DNA from: Microbispora oryzae
GTDB taxonomy: Bacteria; Actinomycetota; Actinomycetes; Streptosporangiales; Streptosporangiaceae
NCBI RefSeq assembly: GCF_017896165.1
Contig: NZ_JAFCNB010000009.1
Location: forward strand, 186,001-250,000
DNA: 64,000 nt
Direction of reading: 5' to 3'
Notes under the pieces: model-generated
What the model saw: only the letters and a program-made list of their open reading frames with translations
The model's database searches: none
Told to the model about the DNA's origin: nothing
In this document: in pieces, positions 19,099-27,337 of the stretch
Layout: each line of letters begins with the position of its first letter
Position numbering within the stretch: position 1 is the stretch's first letter
Made by a program: the position numbers and the translations under genes

Positions 19099-20352
19099 AT
19101 GACCTTCGAGACCACCGCTTCGCCGGCCGCCAGCCGCGCGTTCCCGCTGACGCCGGCCCCGATCCACGTGCCGGACGACGTGCTCACCGATCTTCGGCAC
19201 CGCCTGGAGCTGACGCGCTGGCCCGACGACGTGGGCAACGAGGATGGCTACTACGGCGTCCGGCGCGTCTACCTGGAGGAGCTCGTCGACTACTGGCGGA
19301 CTGGATACGACTGGCGCAGGGCCGAGGCGGCGATCAACGCCTACGAGCACTACCGGGTCGAGGTCGACGGCGTCCCGGTGCACTTCATGCGCAGGCCCGG
19401 CACCGGTCCCCGCCCGACGCCGCTGATCCTCACGCACGGCTGGCCCTGGACGTTCTGGCACTGGTCGAAGGTCGTCGACCCGCTGGCCGATCCCGGCTCG
19501 TACGGCGGCGACCCCGCCGAGGCGTTCGACGTGATCGTGCCCTCGTTCCCCGGCTTCGGGTTCTCCGGACCGCTGCCGAATCACCCCGACATGAACTTCT
19601 GGAAGGTCGCCGACCTCTGGCACACCCTGATGACCCGCACCCTCGGGTACGAGAAGTACGCGGCGGCGGGCTGCGACGTGGGCGCCCTGGTCACCGGCCA
19701 GCTCGGGCACAAGTACGCCGGGGAGCTCCACGCCATCCACATCGGCTCCGGCCAGATGCTCACCATGTTCAACGGTGACCGGGCGTGGGACCTCAGCGGC
19801 GGACGGCGGATCCCCGAAGGTCTGCCCGCCGACGTACACGCTCGGGTGGTCGCCCTGGAGAAGCGGTTCGCCGTTCATCTCGCCGCCCACGTGCTGGCGC
19901 CGAGCACGCTCGCGTACGGGCTGTCCGACTCGCCCGCCGGCATGCTCGCCTGGATCCTCGAGCGCTGGATGAAGTGGAGCGACAACGGCGGCGACATCGA
20001 GACCGTCTTCACCATGGACGACCTGCTCACCCACGCGATGATCTTCTGGGTGACCAACTCGATCGGCACGTCGATCCGCACCTACGCCAACAACAACCGC
20101 TACCCGTGGACCCCGTCCCACGATCGCCTGCCGCCGGTCGAGGCGCCCACCGGCCTCACGTTCGTCGGGCACGAGAACCCGCCCGGGGTCACCACCGACC
20201 GGCGGGTCGAGCACTTCCTCGGCACCGACCGCGCGGCCTGGTACAACCTCGTCAACGTGACCGCGCACGACCGCGGCGGTCACTTCATCCCCTGGGAGAT
20301 CCCGGGGGAGTGGGTCGACGACCTGCGGCGCACCTTCCGCGGCCGCCGATGA
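19099..20352 (+). CDS. Epoxide hydrolase, microsomal type
   Basis: 417 residues. The N-terminal EHN domain (about 18-125, LRHRLELTRWPDD) is followed by an alpha/beta hydrolase fold with the oxyanion motif HGWPW, a nucleophile aspartate in GCDVGALVTGQLG (Asp193), and the C-terminal histidine in HDRGGHFIPWE. It opens epoxides to diols through an aspartyl ester. The ATG is preceded by CTGAGGAGACGACG. It may be a xenobiotic or lipid epoxide enzyme; the substrate is not readable from sequence. Confidence 0.92.
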   Translation: MTFETTASPAASRAFPLTPAPIHVPDDVLTDLRHRLELTRWPDDVGNEDGYYGVRRVYLEELVDYWRTGYDWRRAEAAINAYEHYRVEVDGVPVHFMRRPGTGPRPTPLILTHGWPWTFWHWSKVVDPLADPGSYGGDPAEAFDVIVPSFPGFGFSGPLPNHPDMNFWKVADLWHTLMTRTLGYEKYAAAGCDVGALVTGQLGHKYAGELHAIHIGSGQMLTMFNGDRAWDLSGGRRIPEGLPADVHARVVALEKRFAVHLAAHVLAPSTLAYGLSDSPAGMLAWILERWMKWSDNGGDIETVFTMDDLLTHAMIFWVTNSIGTSIRTYANNNRYPWTPSHDRLPPVEAPTGLTFVGHENPPGVTTDRRVEHFLGTDRAAWYNLVNVTAHDRGGHFIPWEIPGEWVDDLRRTFRGRR

Positions 20353-20448
20353 CCCGCTGACAACACGCCGAGAGACCCACCCGCGCGATTCACCCATGTG
20401 CGGCCCGCGTGCCCCGTGGCGCGCACGTACGCAGTAGGCTCCGGCGGC

Positions 20449-21636
20449 GTGGAACCGCTCGTCGCCGTGCTCGTCGTCGCCGCTCTGGTCGGAGTGCCCG
20501 GCGTGGTGCTGTGGCGGCTGCTGCGCGGGCGCCGCGACCTGGGGAGCAGCCCGGCCGAGCGGGCGACGTTCGAGACGCTGCACACCGCGTCGCTGGCCGC
20601 GCCGCCGCTGCGGGCGGGGCTGACGCAGGCCGGGGCGCTGAAGGCGTCGCGTCACCTGCGGGAGCTGCTCGGCTCGCCCGCCGTGGCGGTCACCGACCGC
20701 GAGCAACTGCTCGTCTACGACGGCGCGGGCGACCATCACGCCCAGGACGCGTTCGAGCACGCCGCGGCGACCCTGGAGGACGGCCGCACGCAGGTGCTGG
20801 CGCTCGACTGCCCGTTGTACGAGTGCCCGGTGCGGCACGCGGTCGTCGTGCCGCTCACCACGGACGACCGCGTCGTGGGCTCGCTCGCCGTGTACGGCGA
20901 CCACGCGTCGGCCGGTCTGGTGCGGGCCGCGCAGGAGGTGGCCCGATGGGTCGACTCGCAACTCCAGCTCGCCGAGCTGGACCGGTCGCGGACGATGCTC
21001 ATGGAGGCCGAGGTCCGGGCGCTGCGCGCGCAGATCTCGCCCCATTTCATCTACAACTCGCTCACCACGATCGCGTCGTTCGTCCGTACGGATCCGGAGC
21101 GGGCGCGGGAGCTGCTGCTGGAGTTCGCCGACTTCACCCGCTACTCCTTCCGGCGGCACGGCGACTTCACCACCCTGGCCGAGGAGCTGCGCTCGATCGA
21201 TCGCTACCTCACCCTGGAGCGTGCCCGCTTCGGCGACCAGCTCCAGGTGACGCTGCGCATCGCCCCCGAGGTGCTCCCGGTCGCCGTGCCGTTCCTGTGC
21301 CTCCAGCCGCTGGTGGAGAACGCCGTACGGCACGGCCTGGAGAGTAAGCCGGGGGTCGGCCGGATCACGATCGTCGCCGAGGACGCGGGCGCGCAGTGCT
21401 GCATCACGGTGGAGGACGACGGCATCGGCATGGACCCCGAGCGGCTGCGCCGGGTGCTCGCCGGTGAGGACCGCTCCGGCGCGGGCGGCATCGGCCTGGC
21501 GAACGTCGACGAGCGGCTGCGCCAGGTCTATGGCGATGAGTACGGCCTGGTGGTGGAGACCGGTCCGGAGGCGGGGACCAAGGTGACCGTGCGGGCGCCC
21601 AAGTATCACCCCGGCGTCGCGGCCGACAATCGGTGA
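20449..21636 (+). CDS. LytS-type sensor histidine kinase
   Basis: 395 residues: one N-terminal membrane segment (VAVLVVAALVGVPGVVLW), a GAF-like middle domain, then a LytS/YehU-class kinase. The H-box is QISPHFIYNSLTTIASF (His about 199) and the ATPase shows LVENAVRHGLE, EDDGIGMDPERL and GGIGLANVDERL. The multi-helix 5TM input domain of classical LytS is absent. The GTG at 20449 is chosen because upstream in-frame codons have no ribosome site. It pairs with the LytTR regulator that follows after a hairpin. Confidence 0.88.
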   Translation: MEPLVAVLVVAALVGVPGVVLWRLLRGRRDLGSSPAERATFETLHTASLAAPPLRAGLTQAGALKASRHLRELLGSPAVAVTDREQLLVYDGAGDHHAQDAFEHAAATLEDGRTQVLALDCPLYECPVRHAVVVPLTTDDRVVGSLAVYGDHASAGLVRAAQEVARWVDSQLQLAELDRSRTMLMEAEVRALRAQISPHFIYNSLTTIASFVRTDPERARELLLEFADFTRYSFRRHGDFTTLAEELRSIDRYLTLERARFGDQLQVTLRIAPEVLPVAVPFLCLQPLVENAVRHGLESKPGVGRITIVAEDAGAQCCITVEDDGIGMDPERLRRVLAGEDRSGAGGIGLANVDERLRQVYGDEYGLVVETGPEAGTKVTVRAPKYHPGVAADNR

Positions 21637-21638
21637 AG

Positions 21639-21660
21639 ACAGCTGCAGGCTCGCAGCTGT
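21639..21660 (+). terminator. Hairpin between kinase and regulator genes
   Basis: ACAGCTGC (21639-21646) and GCAGCTGT (21653-21660) form an 8-bp perfect stem with a 6-base loop two bases after the kinase stop. It could reduce read-through into the regulator gene. A TTGACT at 21687 may mark a separate promoter. Confidence 0.5.
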
Positions 21661-21730
21661 GATGCTGTCGTGATGCCGGGAAACGTTGACTTCGGGATAT
21701 CCGGGTCATCACTCTCTAGGAGATTGTTCC

Positions 21731-22495
21731 GTGAGAGGGGTGGTCGTGAGCGGTGTGCGGGTCCTGGCTGTGGACGACGAGCTGCCCGCCCTGGAGGACC
21801 TGTCCTACCTGCTCCGGGCGGACTCGCGGATCGGCGACGTCCTCACCGCGCGCGACGGCGCCGCGGCGCTGCGGCTGCTCGACCGGGCCATCGCGGACGG
21901 ACGGCCGGTCGACGCGGTCTTCCTCGACATCCGGATGCGCGGCCTGGACGGCGTCGTCCTCGGCCGGCTGCTCACCCAGTTCACCCGCCCGCCGAAGATC
22001 GTCTTCGTCACGGCGTACGACGAGCACGCCGTCGACGCCTTCGAGCTGAAGGCGGAGGACTACCTGCTCAAGCCGGTACGGCCGGAGCGCCTGGGCGAGG
22101 CGATCAGGCGGGTGTGCGGCAGCCGTACGGAGACCGTGGCGGGCCGGCAGGCCGACACCATCCCGGTCGAGCTGGGCGGGGTGACCCGGTTCGTGTCGAG
22201 CGCCGACGTCCGATACGTCGAGGCGCAGGGCGACTACGCCCGCCTGCACACCGCGAACGGCAGCCACCTCGTCCGCATCCCCCTCGCGACGCTGGAGGAG
22301 CGGTGGGGGTCCTCCGGGTTCCTGCGGGTGCACCGCAGCCATCTCGTCGCCGTCAAGCACATCGAGGAGCTCCACATCGACTCGGGCAAGTGCGTGGTGC
22401 GGGTGGGGGAGACGGAGATCCCGGTCAGCCGCCGTCACACCCGTGAGCTGCGCGACCTGCTGGTGCGCCGGGCCAGGAGGGGCGATGCCCGGTGA
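21731..22495 (+). CDS. LytTR-family response regulator
   Basis: 254 residues. A CheY-like receiver domain carries VDDE near the start, the phospho-acceptor in FLDIRMRGLDG (about residue 64) and the conserved lysine in EDYLLKPV. The C-terminal LytTR DNA-binding domain (about 150-250) shows YVEAQGDYARLHT and FLRVHRSHLVAVKHI. The GTG at 21731 follows AGGAG at good spacing; a GTG 15 bases on is also possible. It probably activates the adjacent symporter genes, as YpdAB/BtsSR-type systems do for pyruvate transport in enterobacteria; the signal here is inferred. Confidence 0.9.
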   Translation: MRGVVVSGVRVLAVDDELPALEDLSYLLRADSRIGDVLTARDGAAALRLLDRAIADGRPVDAVFLDIRMRGLDGVVLGRLLTQFTRPPKIVFVTAYDEHAVDAFELKAEDYLLKPVRPERLGEAIRRVCGSRTETVAGRQADTIPVELGGVTRFVSSADVRYVEAQGDYARLHTANGSHLVRIPLATLEERWGSSGFLRVHRSHLVAVKHIEELHIDSGKCVVRVGETEIPVSRRHTRELRDLLVRRARRGDAR

Positions 22496-22874
22496 GGGCC
22501 GCGTGAACGGGAAGCCGCGCCGCGTCGTCGTGATGAGCCCGCGCGCCGCCGCCGCGCGCCGGCCACGCCACCCGCTGACCCGGGAGATCGACGAGCAGAC
22601 CCGGCTGGGCGAGGTCTACATGCGGTCGCTGGTCAGGACGCAGTTCCGGCTCGCGCTGTTCGTCTGCACCGTGCTCGCCTGCGTGGTGGGCGGGCTCCCG
22701 CTGCTGTTCCTGCTGGTCCCGCAGTTGCGCGACGCGCGGCTCTTCGGGCTGCCGGTGCCGTGGGTGGTGCTGGCGGGGCTCATCTATCCGGCGTTCGTCG
22801 CCGGCGCCTGGCTCTACGTGCGTCAGGCGGAGCGCAACGAGCGGGACTTCGCCGACCTGATGGAGCGCCGGTGA
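22485..22874 (+). CDS. Small membrane protein of symporter module 1
   Basis: 129 residues with two transmembrane segments (about 45-70 and 83-105), a basic N-terminus and a charged C-terminus RQAERNERDFADLMERR. It resembles the short DUF485-like proteins that precede SSS symporters. The ATG is preceded by AGGAGGGGCG and overlaps the LytTR gene by 11 bases, so it belongs to the same transcription unit. It is probably an accessory subunit of the following transporter. Confidence 0.75.
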   Translation: MPGEGRVNGKPRRVVVMSPRAAAARRPRHPLTREIDEQTRLGEVYMRSLVRTQFRLALFVCTVLACVVGGLPLLFLLVPQLRDARLFGLPVPWVVLAGLIYPAFVAGAWLYVRQAERNERDFADLMERR

Positions 22875-22890
22875 GCGGCGTCCCCGCCAC

Positions 22891-24366
22891 GTGAGCGGTA
22901 TCGCGGCCGTCGTCCTGGTGATGCTGGCGACGCTGCTGATCGGCGCGTTCGGCCTGCGGATGGCGCGCACCACGTCCGACTTCTACGTGGCCTCGCGCAC
23001 GGTCTCGCCCTTGTGGAACGCCTCGGCGATCGGCGGCGAGTATCTGTCGGCGGCCTCCTTCCTCGGCATCGCGGGGCTGATCCTCACGTTCGGCGCGGAC
23101 ATGCTGTGGCTGCCCGTCGGCTGGACGGGGGGGTACCTCGTGCTGCTGGTGCTCGTGTCCGCCCCGCTGCGCCGCTCGGGCGCCTACACCCTGCCCGACT
23201 TCGCCGAGGCCCGGCTGGAGTCGATGGCCGTGCGGCGGTTGTCGAGCGTGCTGGTCGTGGTGATCGGCTGGCTCTATCTGATGCCGCAGTTCCAGAGCGC
23301 CGGTCTGGTGTTCCGCACGATCACCGGCGCGCCGGCCTGGGCGGGGAGCCTGCTGGTCGCGGGGGTGGTGGCGACCAACGTGCTGTCGGGCGGGATGCGG
23401 TCGATCACGTTCGTGCAGGCGTTCCAGTACTGGCTCAAGCTGACCGCGCTGGCGGTGCCGCTGGCGTTCATGCTGATCGTGTGGTGGGGGGACGGCTCGC
23501 CCGCGCTTCCGCCGGGCGACGACTGGATCCTGCCGCTGCACGGCCCGGAGCACCCGGTCTACGAGACGTACTCGCTGATCCTGGCGACGTTCCTCGGCAC
23601 GATGGGGCTGCCCCACGTGCTCGTCCGCTTCTACACCAACCCCGACGGCCGGGCGGCCCGCCGGACGACCCTGGTCGTGCTTACGCTGCTCGGCGCGTTC
23701 TACCTGATGCCCGCCGTCTACGGCTTCCTGGGCCGCGTGTACGGCCTGCCGGCGAGCGACACGGTGGTCATCGGCCTGCCGGGCCGGCTGGTCGGCGGGC
23801 CCGTCGGCGACCTGCTGACCGCGCTCGCGACGGCCGGGGCGTTCGCGGCGTTCCTGTCGACGTCGTCGGGGCTGACGGTCTCGGTCGCGGGGGTGATCGC
23901 ACAGGACATCCTGGGCGGCGGCGTCCGGTCGTTCCGGGTGGCCACGGTCGTGGCCGTCGTCATCCCGTTCGCGCTGGCCGGGGCGGCCCGGTCGCTGCCG
24001 GTCGCGACCGTGGTCGGGCTGGCCTTCGCGGTGGCCGCGTCGTCGTTCTGCCCGCTGCTCGTGCTCGGCATCTGGTGGCGCAGGCTCACCACCGTCGGAG
24101 CGGCGTGCGGGCTGCTCGCCGGGGGCGGGCTCGCCTGCTTCGCGGTGGTGACGACGATCGCGGGCGGGCCGCGCTCCGGCTGGGCGGAGGCGCTGCTGGC
24201 CCAGCCGGCCGCCTGGACGGTACCGGTGTCGTTCACCGTCATGATCGTGGTGTCCCTGCTCACCCCATCGCGGGTGCCGCGGGGGGTCGCCCGTACGATG
24301 GTGCGACTCCACACCCCCGAGACGCTGGACGTCGACCGGGGCGACTGGCATCCGCGCTTCATGTGA
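22891..24366 (+). CDS. Sodium:solute symporter (SSS) family transporter
   Basis: 491 residues with about 12-13 transmembrane helices. Family signatures: DFYVASRTVSPLWNASAIGGEYLSAASFLGIAG near the N-terminus and GLPHVLVRFYTNPDGRAARR in the middle. It resembles monocarboxylate/acetate symporters (ActP/MctC class). A GTG start lies 17 bases after the small membrane protein stop. With the LytS/LytTR pair it likely forms a regulated uptake unit for a small carboxylate. Confidence 0.9.
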   Translation: MSGIAAVVLVMLATLLIGAFGLRMARTTSDFYVASRTVSPLWNASAIGGEYLSAASFLGIAGLILTFGADMLWLPVGWTGGYLVLLVLVSAPLRRSGAYTLPDFAEARLESMAVRRLSSVLVVVIGWLYLMPQFQSAGLVFRTITGAPAWAGSLLVAGVVATNVLSGGMRSITFVQAFQYWLKLTALAVPLAFMLIVWWGDGSPALPPGDDWILPLHGPEHPVYETYSLILATFLGTMGLPHVLVRFYTNPDGRAARRTTLVVLTLLGAFYLMPAVYGFLGRVYGLPASDTVVIGLPGRLVGGPVGDLLTALATAGAFAAFLSTSSGLTVSVAGVIAQDILGGGVRSFRVATVVAVVIPFALAGAARSLPVATVVGLAFAVAASSFCPLLVLGIWWRRLTTVGAACGLLAGGGLACFAVVTTIAGGPRSGWAEALLAQPAAWTVPVSFTVMIVVSLLTPSRVPRGVARTMVRLHTPETLDVDRGDWHPRFM

Positions 24367-24486
24367 CGCGTTTCCTGTGACGGCCGTCCGGACCGCTCGG
24401 CGCACATAACCGACCATTCATCGCATGTAGTACCCACGTGAACGAATCAGCGGTACGGCTCGGCGACCCGGCCGCCCGGGGGTCTC

Positions 24487-24504
24487 GTGCCGGAGGGGTG
24501 GCAC
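24487..24504. promoter_or_regulatory. Inverted repeat upstream of symporter module 2
   Basis: GTGCC (24487-24491) and GGCAC (24500-24504) flank an 8-base spacer in the 180-base gap between the two symporter modules, 43 bases before the DUF485 start. It may be an operator for the second promoter. The evidence is only the symmetry and position. Confidence 0.3.
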
Positions 24505-24546
24505 TCCTAGCGTGAGGTGATCCGCATCACTTTCATAGGAGGCCAT

Positions 24547-24873
24547 GTGACCGTTCAGCATGACGCATCGGTCTATGAGCAGATACAGTCCAGCGACCAG
24601 TTCCAGGAGCTGCGCCGCCGGTACCGTTCCTGGGCCTTCCCGATGACCGTCGCGTTCCTGGTCTGGTACCTGCTCTACGTGGTGCTGTCCGGCTTCGCCC
24701 GCGGCTTCATGGGCACCAAGCTCTTCGGCAACATCAACGTGGCCCTGGTATTCGGCGTCCTGCAGTTCGTCTCGACGTTCCTGATCGCCTGGGCCTACTC
24801 GCGGCATGCCGCGGCCAAGCTGGACCCGCTCGCGGACGAGCTCCGCAACGAGGCCGAGGGGAAGGCCCAGTGA
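24547..24873 (+). CDS. DUF485 membrane protein
   Basis: 108 residues, a recognisable DUF485 protein: SSDQFQELRRRYRSWAFPMTVAFLVWYLLYVVL, then GFMGTKLFGNINVALVFGVLQFVSTFLIAWAYSR. Two transmembrane helices. DUF485 genes precede acetate permease genes (yjcH-actP) in many bacteria. The GTG start follows AGGAGGCCAT exactly, which settles it against an upstream in-frame candidate. The stop overlaps the ATG of the transporter (ATGA). Confidence 0.92.
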   Translation: MTVQHDASVYEQIQSSDQFQELRRRYRSWAFPMTVAFLVWYLLYVVLSGFARGFMGTKLFGNINVALVFGVLQFVSTFLIAWAYSRHAAAKLDPLADELRNEAEGKAQ

Positions 24874-26471
24874 AGCACGAGACCCTCTCCACCATCCTGT
24901 TCGTGGTGTTCGTCGCGGGAACGCTCGCCATCACGTACTGGGCCAGCCGCAACACCAGAAGCGCCGCCGACTACTACGCCGGCGGCCGGTCGTTCAGCGG
25001 CGTGCAGAACGGCCTGGCGATCGGCGGCGACTACATGTCCGCCGCGTCGTTCCTCGGCATCGCGGGCATCATCGCCCTGTCCGGCTACGACGGCTTCCTC
25101 TACTCGATCGGCTTCCTCGTCGCGTGGCTGGTGGCGCTGCTGCTGGTCGCCGAGCTGATGCGGAACTCCGGCAAGTACACCATGGCCGACGTGCTGGCCT
25201 TCCGGATGTCGCCCCGGCCGGTCCGCACCGCCGCCGGCGTGTCGACCATCGTGGTCAGCATCTTCTACCTGCTCGCCCAGATGGTGGGCGCGGGCGCACT
25301 CGTGGGCCTGCTGCTCGGCGTCACCTCCAGCTCGGGCAAGGTCTGGACCATCATCGCGGTCGGCCTCCTGATGATCATCTACGTGGTCTTCGGCGGCATG
25401 AAGGGCACCACCTGGGTGCAGATCGTCAAGGCCGTGATGCTGATGGTCGGCGCCGCCCTCGTCACCCTGCTCGTCCTCGGCAAGTACGGCTTCAACCTGT
25501 CCGGCCTGCTCGGCGACGCCGCCGCGCAGAGCGGGAAGGGCGCGAACTTCCTCGCCCCCGGCCTGAAGTACGGCACGGCGGCCCAGGGCACCTGGGGCAA
25601 GATCGACCTGATCAGCCTCGGCCTCGCCCTGGTGCTCGGCACAGCCGGCCTGCCGCACGTCCTGATCCGCTTCTACACGGTGCCGACCGCCAGAGACGCC
25701 CGCAAGTCGGTCCTGTGGGGCATCGGCATCATCGGAGTGTTCTACCTGCTCACCCTGGTCCTCGGCTTCGGCGCGGCGGCCCTGGTCGGACACTCCAACA
25801 TCGACAAGTCGGGCAACACGGCGGCGCCGTTGCTGGCGGGCGAGGTCGGCCGGCAGATCTTCGGCGACGTCGGCGGCACGGTCCTGCTGGCGATCATCGC
25901 GGCGGTGGCGTTCGCCACGATCCTCGCGGTGGTGGCCGGTCTGACCCTGGCCTCCTCGTCCAGCTTCGCCCACGACCTGTACGCGCACGTGTTCAAGCGG
26001 GGCGAGGCCACCGAGCGCCAGGAGATCGTGGTCGCCCGGGTCGCGGCGTTCGTCATCGGCGCGGTCGCGATCGCGCTGAGCATCTTCGCGCAGTCGCTCA
26101 ACGTGGCGTTCCTCGTCTCGCTCGCCTTCGCCGTGGCCGCGTCGGGCAACCTGCCGGCCATCCTCTACAGCCTGTTCTGGAAGCGGTTCAACACGGCGGG
26201 CGCCGTCTCGGCGATCTACGGCGGTCTCATCTCCGCCCTGATCCTCGTGATCTTCTCGCCGGTCGTGTCCGGCGCGGAGACCGCGATGTTCCCCGACGTC
26301 GACTTCCACTTCCTCCCGCTGTCGAACCCGGGAATCTTCTCGATCCCCATCGGCTTCCTCTGCGGCTACCTCGGCACCGTTCTCAGCAAGGAGTACAACG
26401 CGGCCAAGTACGCCGAGATCGAGGTCCGCTCGCTCACGGGTCTCGGCGCGGAGCAGGCCGGTACGCACTGA
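24870..26471 (+). CDS. actP: Cation/acetate symporter
   Basis: 533 residues, SSS family, about 13 transmembrane helices. RSAADYYAGGRSFSGVQNGLAIGGDYMSAASFLGIAGIIAL and TAGLPHVLIRFYTVPTARDARKS are typical of ActP-like cation/acetate symporters. Overlap with the DUF485 gene indicates coupled synthesis. It is the second SSS gene within 4 kb and ends at a strong hairpin. Confidence 0.92.
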   Translation: MKHETLSTILFVVFVAGTLAITYWASRNTRSAADYYAGGRSFSGVQNGLAIGGDYMSAASFLGIAGIIALSGYDGFLYSIGFLVAWLVALLLVAELMRNSGKYTMADVLAFRMSPRPVRTAAGVSTIVVSIFYLLAQMVGAGALVGLLLGVTSSSGKVWTIIAVGLLMIIYVVFGGMKGTTWVQIVKAVMLMVGAALVTLLVLGKYGFNLSGLLGDAAAQSGKGANFLAPGLKYGTAAQGTWGKIDLISLGLALVLGTAGLPHVLIRFYTVPTARDARKSVLWGIGIIGVFYLLTLVLGFGAAALVGHSNIDKSGNTAAPLLAGEVGRQIFGDVGGTVLLAIIAAVAFATILAVVAGLTLASSSSFAHDLYAHVFKRGEATERQEIVVARVAAFVIGAVAIALSIFAQSLNVAFLVSLAFAVAASGNLPAILYSLFWKRFNTAGAVSAIYGGLISALILVIFSPVVSGAETAMFPDVDFHFLPLSNPGIFSIPIGFLCGYLGTVLSKEYNAAKYAEIEVRSLTGLGAEQAGTH

Positions 26472-26518
26472 TCCACCCGCCCCGTCTGTGATCACGCCTG
26501 TGATCATCCGTTTGTGAC

Positions 26519-26553
26519 CGCCCGGCCGCGCGCAGCACGCGCGCGGCCGGGCG
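26519..26553 (+). terminator. 15-bp hairpin terminator of actP
   Basis: CGCCCGGCCGCGCGC (26519-26533) pairs perfectly with GCGCGCGGCCGGGCG (26539-26553) around AGCAC. It lies 47 bases after the actP stop and closes the symporter operon. Confidence 0.82.
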
Positions 26554-26632
26554 TCCGCTTTCGCGGGAGCGCAGATTCACCTGACCTTTCCGTCATGGTG
26601 TTGGGACCCCCGGTGTGGTTAGTGTCTGGCCT

Positions 26633-27310
26633 GTGGACGGCCCCATCCAGACCGCCAAGGCGTGGTCGCGCCCCCGGAAGCGGCAACCGACGCCGGACGC
26701 CCGCGACCCCCGCGACGGCGACCCCCGCGACGGCGACCCCCGCGACGGCGACCCCCGCGACGGCGACACGCGTGAGGGCGACTCCCGCACCCGCATCCTC
26801 GACGCGGCCGAGGAGCTGTTCGCCGGCGGGGGATACGACGCCACTCCGACGGCCCGGATCGCAGAACTAGCCGGGGTGCCCAAGGGGCTGGTCTTCCACT
26901 ACTTCCCCCGCAAGATCGACGTGCTGATCTCGCTCGTCGACGAGCGAACGGTCGTCACCGACGACGAGGTCGAGGCGGTGCCGGGAGACCCGGCGGGGAC
27001 GCTGTCGCGGCTGGCCCGGCGCCTGCCGCTGCGGGCCTCTCCGGCCATGCGCCGCATCCTGTTCCGCGAGGCCGACACGCACCGTTCGGTCCGGGAACGG
27101 CTGGGCGGCCTCAACGCCGAGATCATCAGGCGGGCCCGGTTCGCCCTGGAACTCGCGCTGCCGGGCAGCCGCGGCGACGCCGCTCGCCTGGAGGCCGCGG
27201 CCGCGACGTTCGCCGCCGTCCTCCTCTACCAGGAGAGCCTCTGCCTGCTGACCGGCCACCACATCGACCCCGACGCCGTGGCGGAGCTCATCGCCCACGC
27301 GCTCGGCTGA
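26633..27310 (+). CDS. TetR family regulator
   Basis: 225 residues. An N-terminal low-complexity extension contains four PRDGD units, followed by a TetR helix-turn-helix (RTRILDAAEELFAGGGYDATPTARIAELAGVPKGLVFHYFPRKIDVL). The ligand domain ends in a hydrophobic LLYQESLCLLTGHHIDPDAVAELIAHAL. The start is uncertain: a GTG at 26633 is chosen, but initiation just before the helix-turn-helix would remove the repeats. Converges with the WS/DGAT gene; target unknown. Confidence 0.85.
   Translation: MDGPIQTAKAWSRPRKRQPTPDARDPRDGDPRDGDPRDGDPRDGDTREGDSRTRILDAAEELFAGGGYDATPTARIAELAGVPKGLVFHYFPRKIDVLISLVDERTVVTDDEVEAVPGDPAGTLSRLARRLPLRASPAMRRILFREADTHRSVRERLGGLNAEIIRRARFALELALPGSRGDAARLEAAAATFAAVLLYQESLCLLTGHHIDPDAVAELIAHALG
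26699..26770 (+). repeat. 15-base tandem repeat in the tetR gene
   Basis: The unit GACCCCCGCGACGGC is repeated about four times head to tail, encoding PRDGD, with a diverged fifth unit. Unit length is a multiple of three, so expansion keeps frame. Confidence 0.85.
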
Positions 27311-27337
27311 AATGCGCGGCTGAAATCCACGGCTGGC

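Noticed and set aside
18982..21609. An 875-codon minus-strand frame
   Set aside because: It runs antisense through the epoxide hydrolase and the histidine kinase and has low-complexity composition.
24795..26507. A 570-codon minus-strand frame opposite actP
   Set aside because: Antisense to a confirmed symporter, Asp/His/Arg-rich composition typical of shadow frames.
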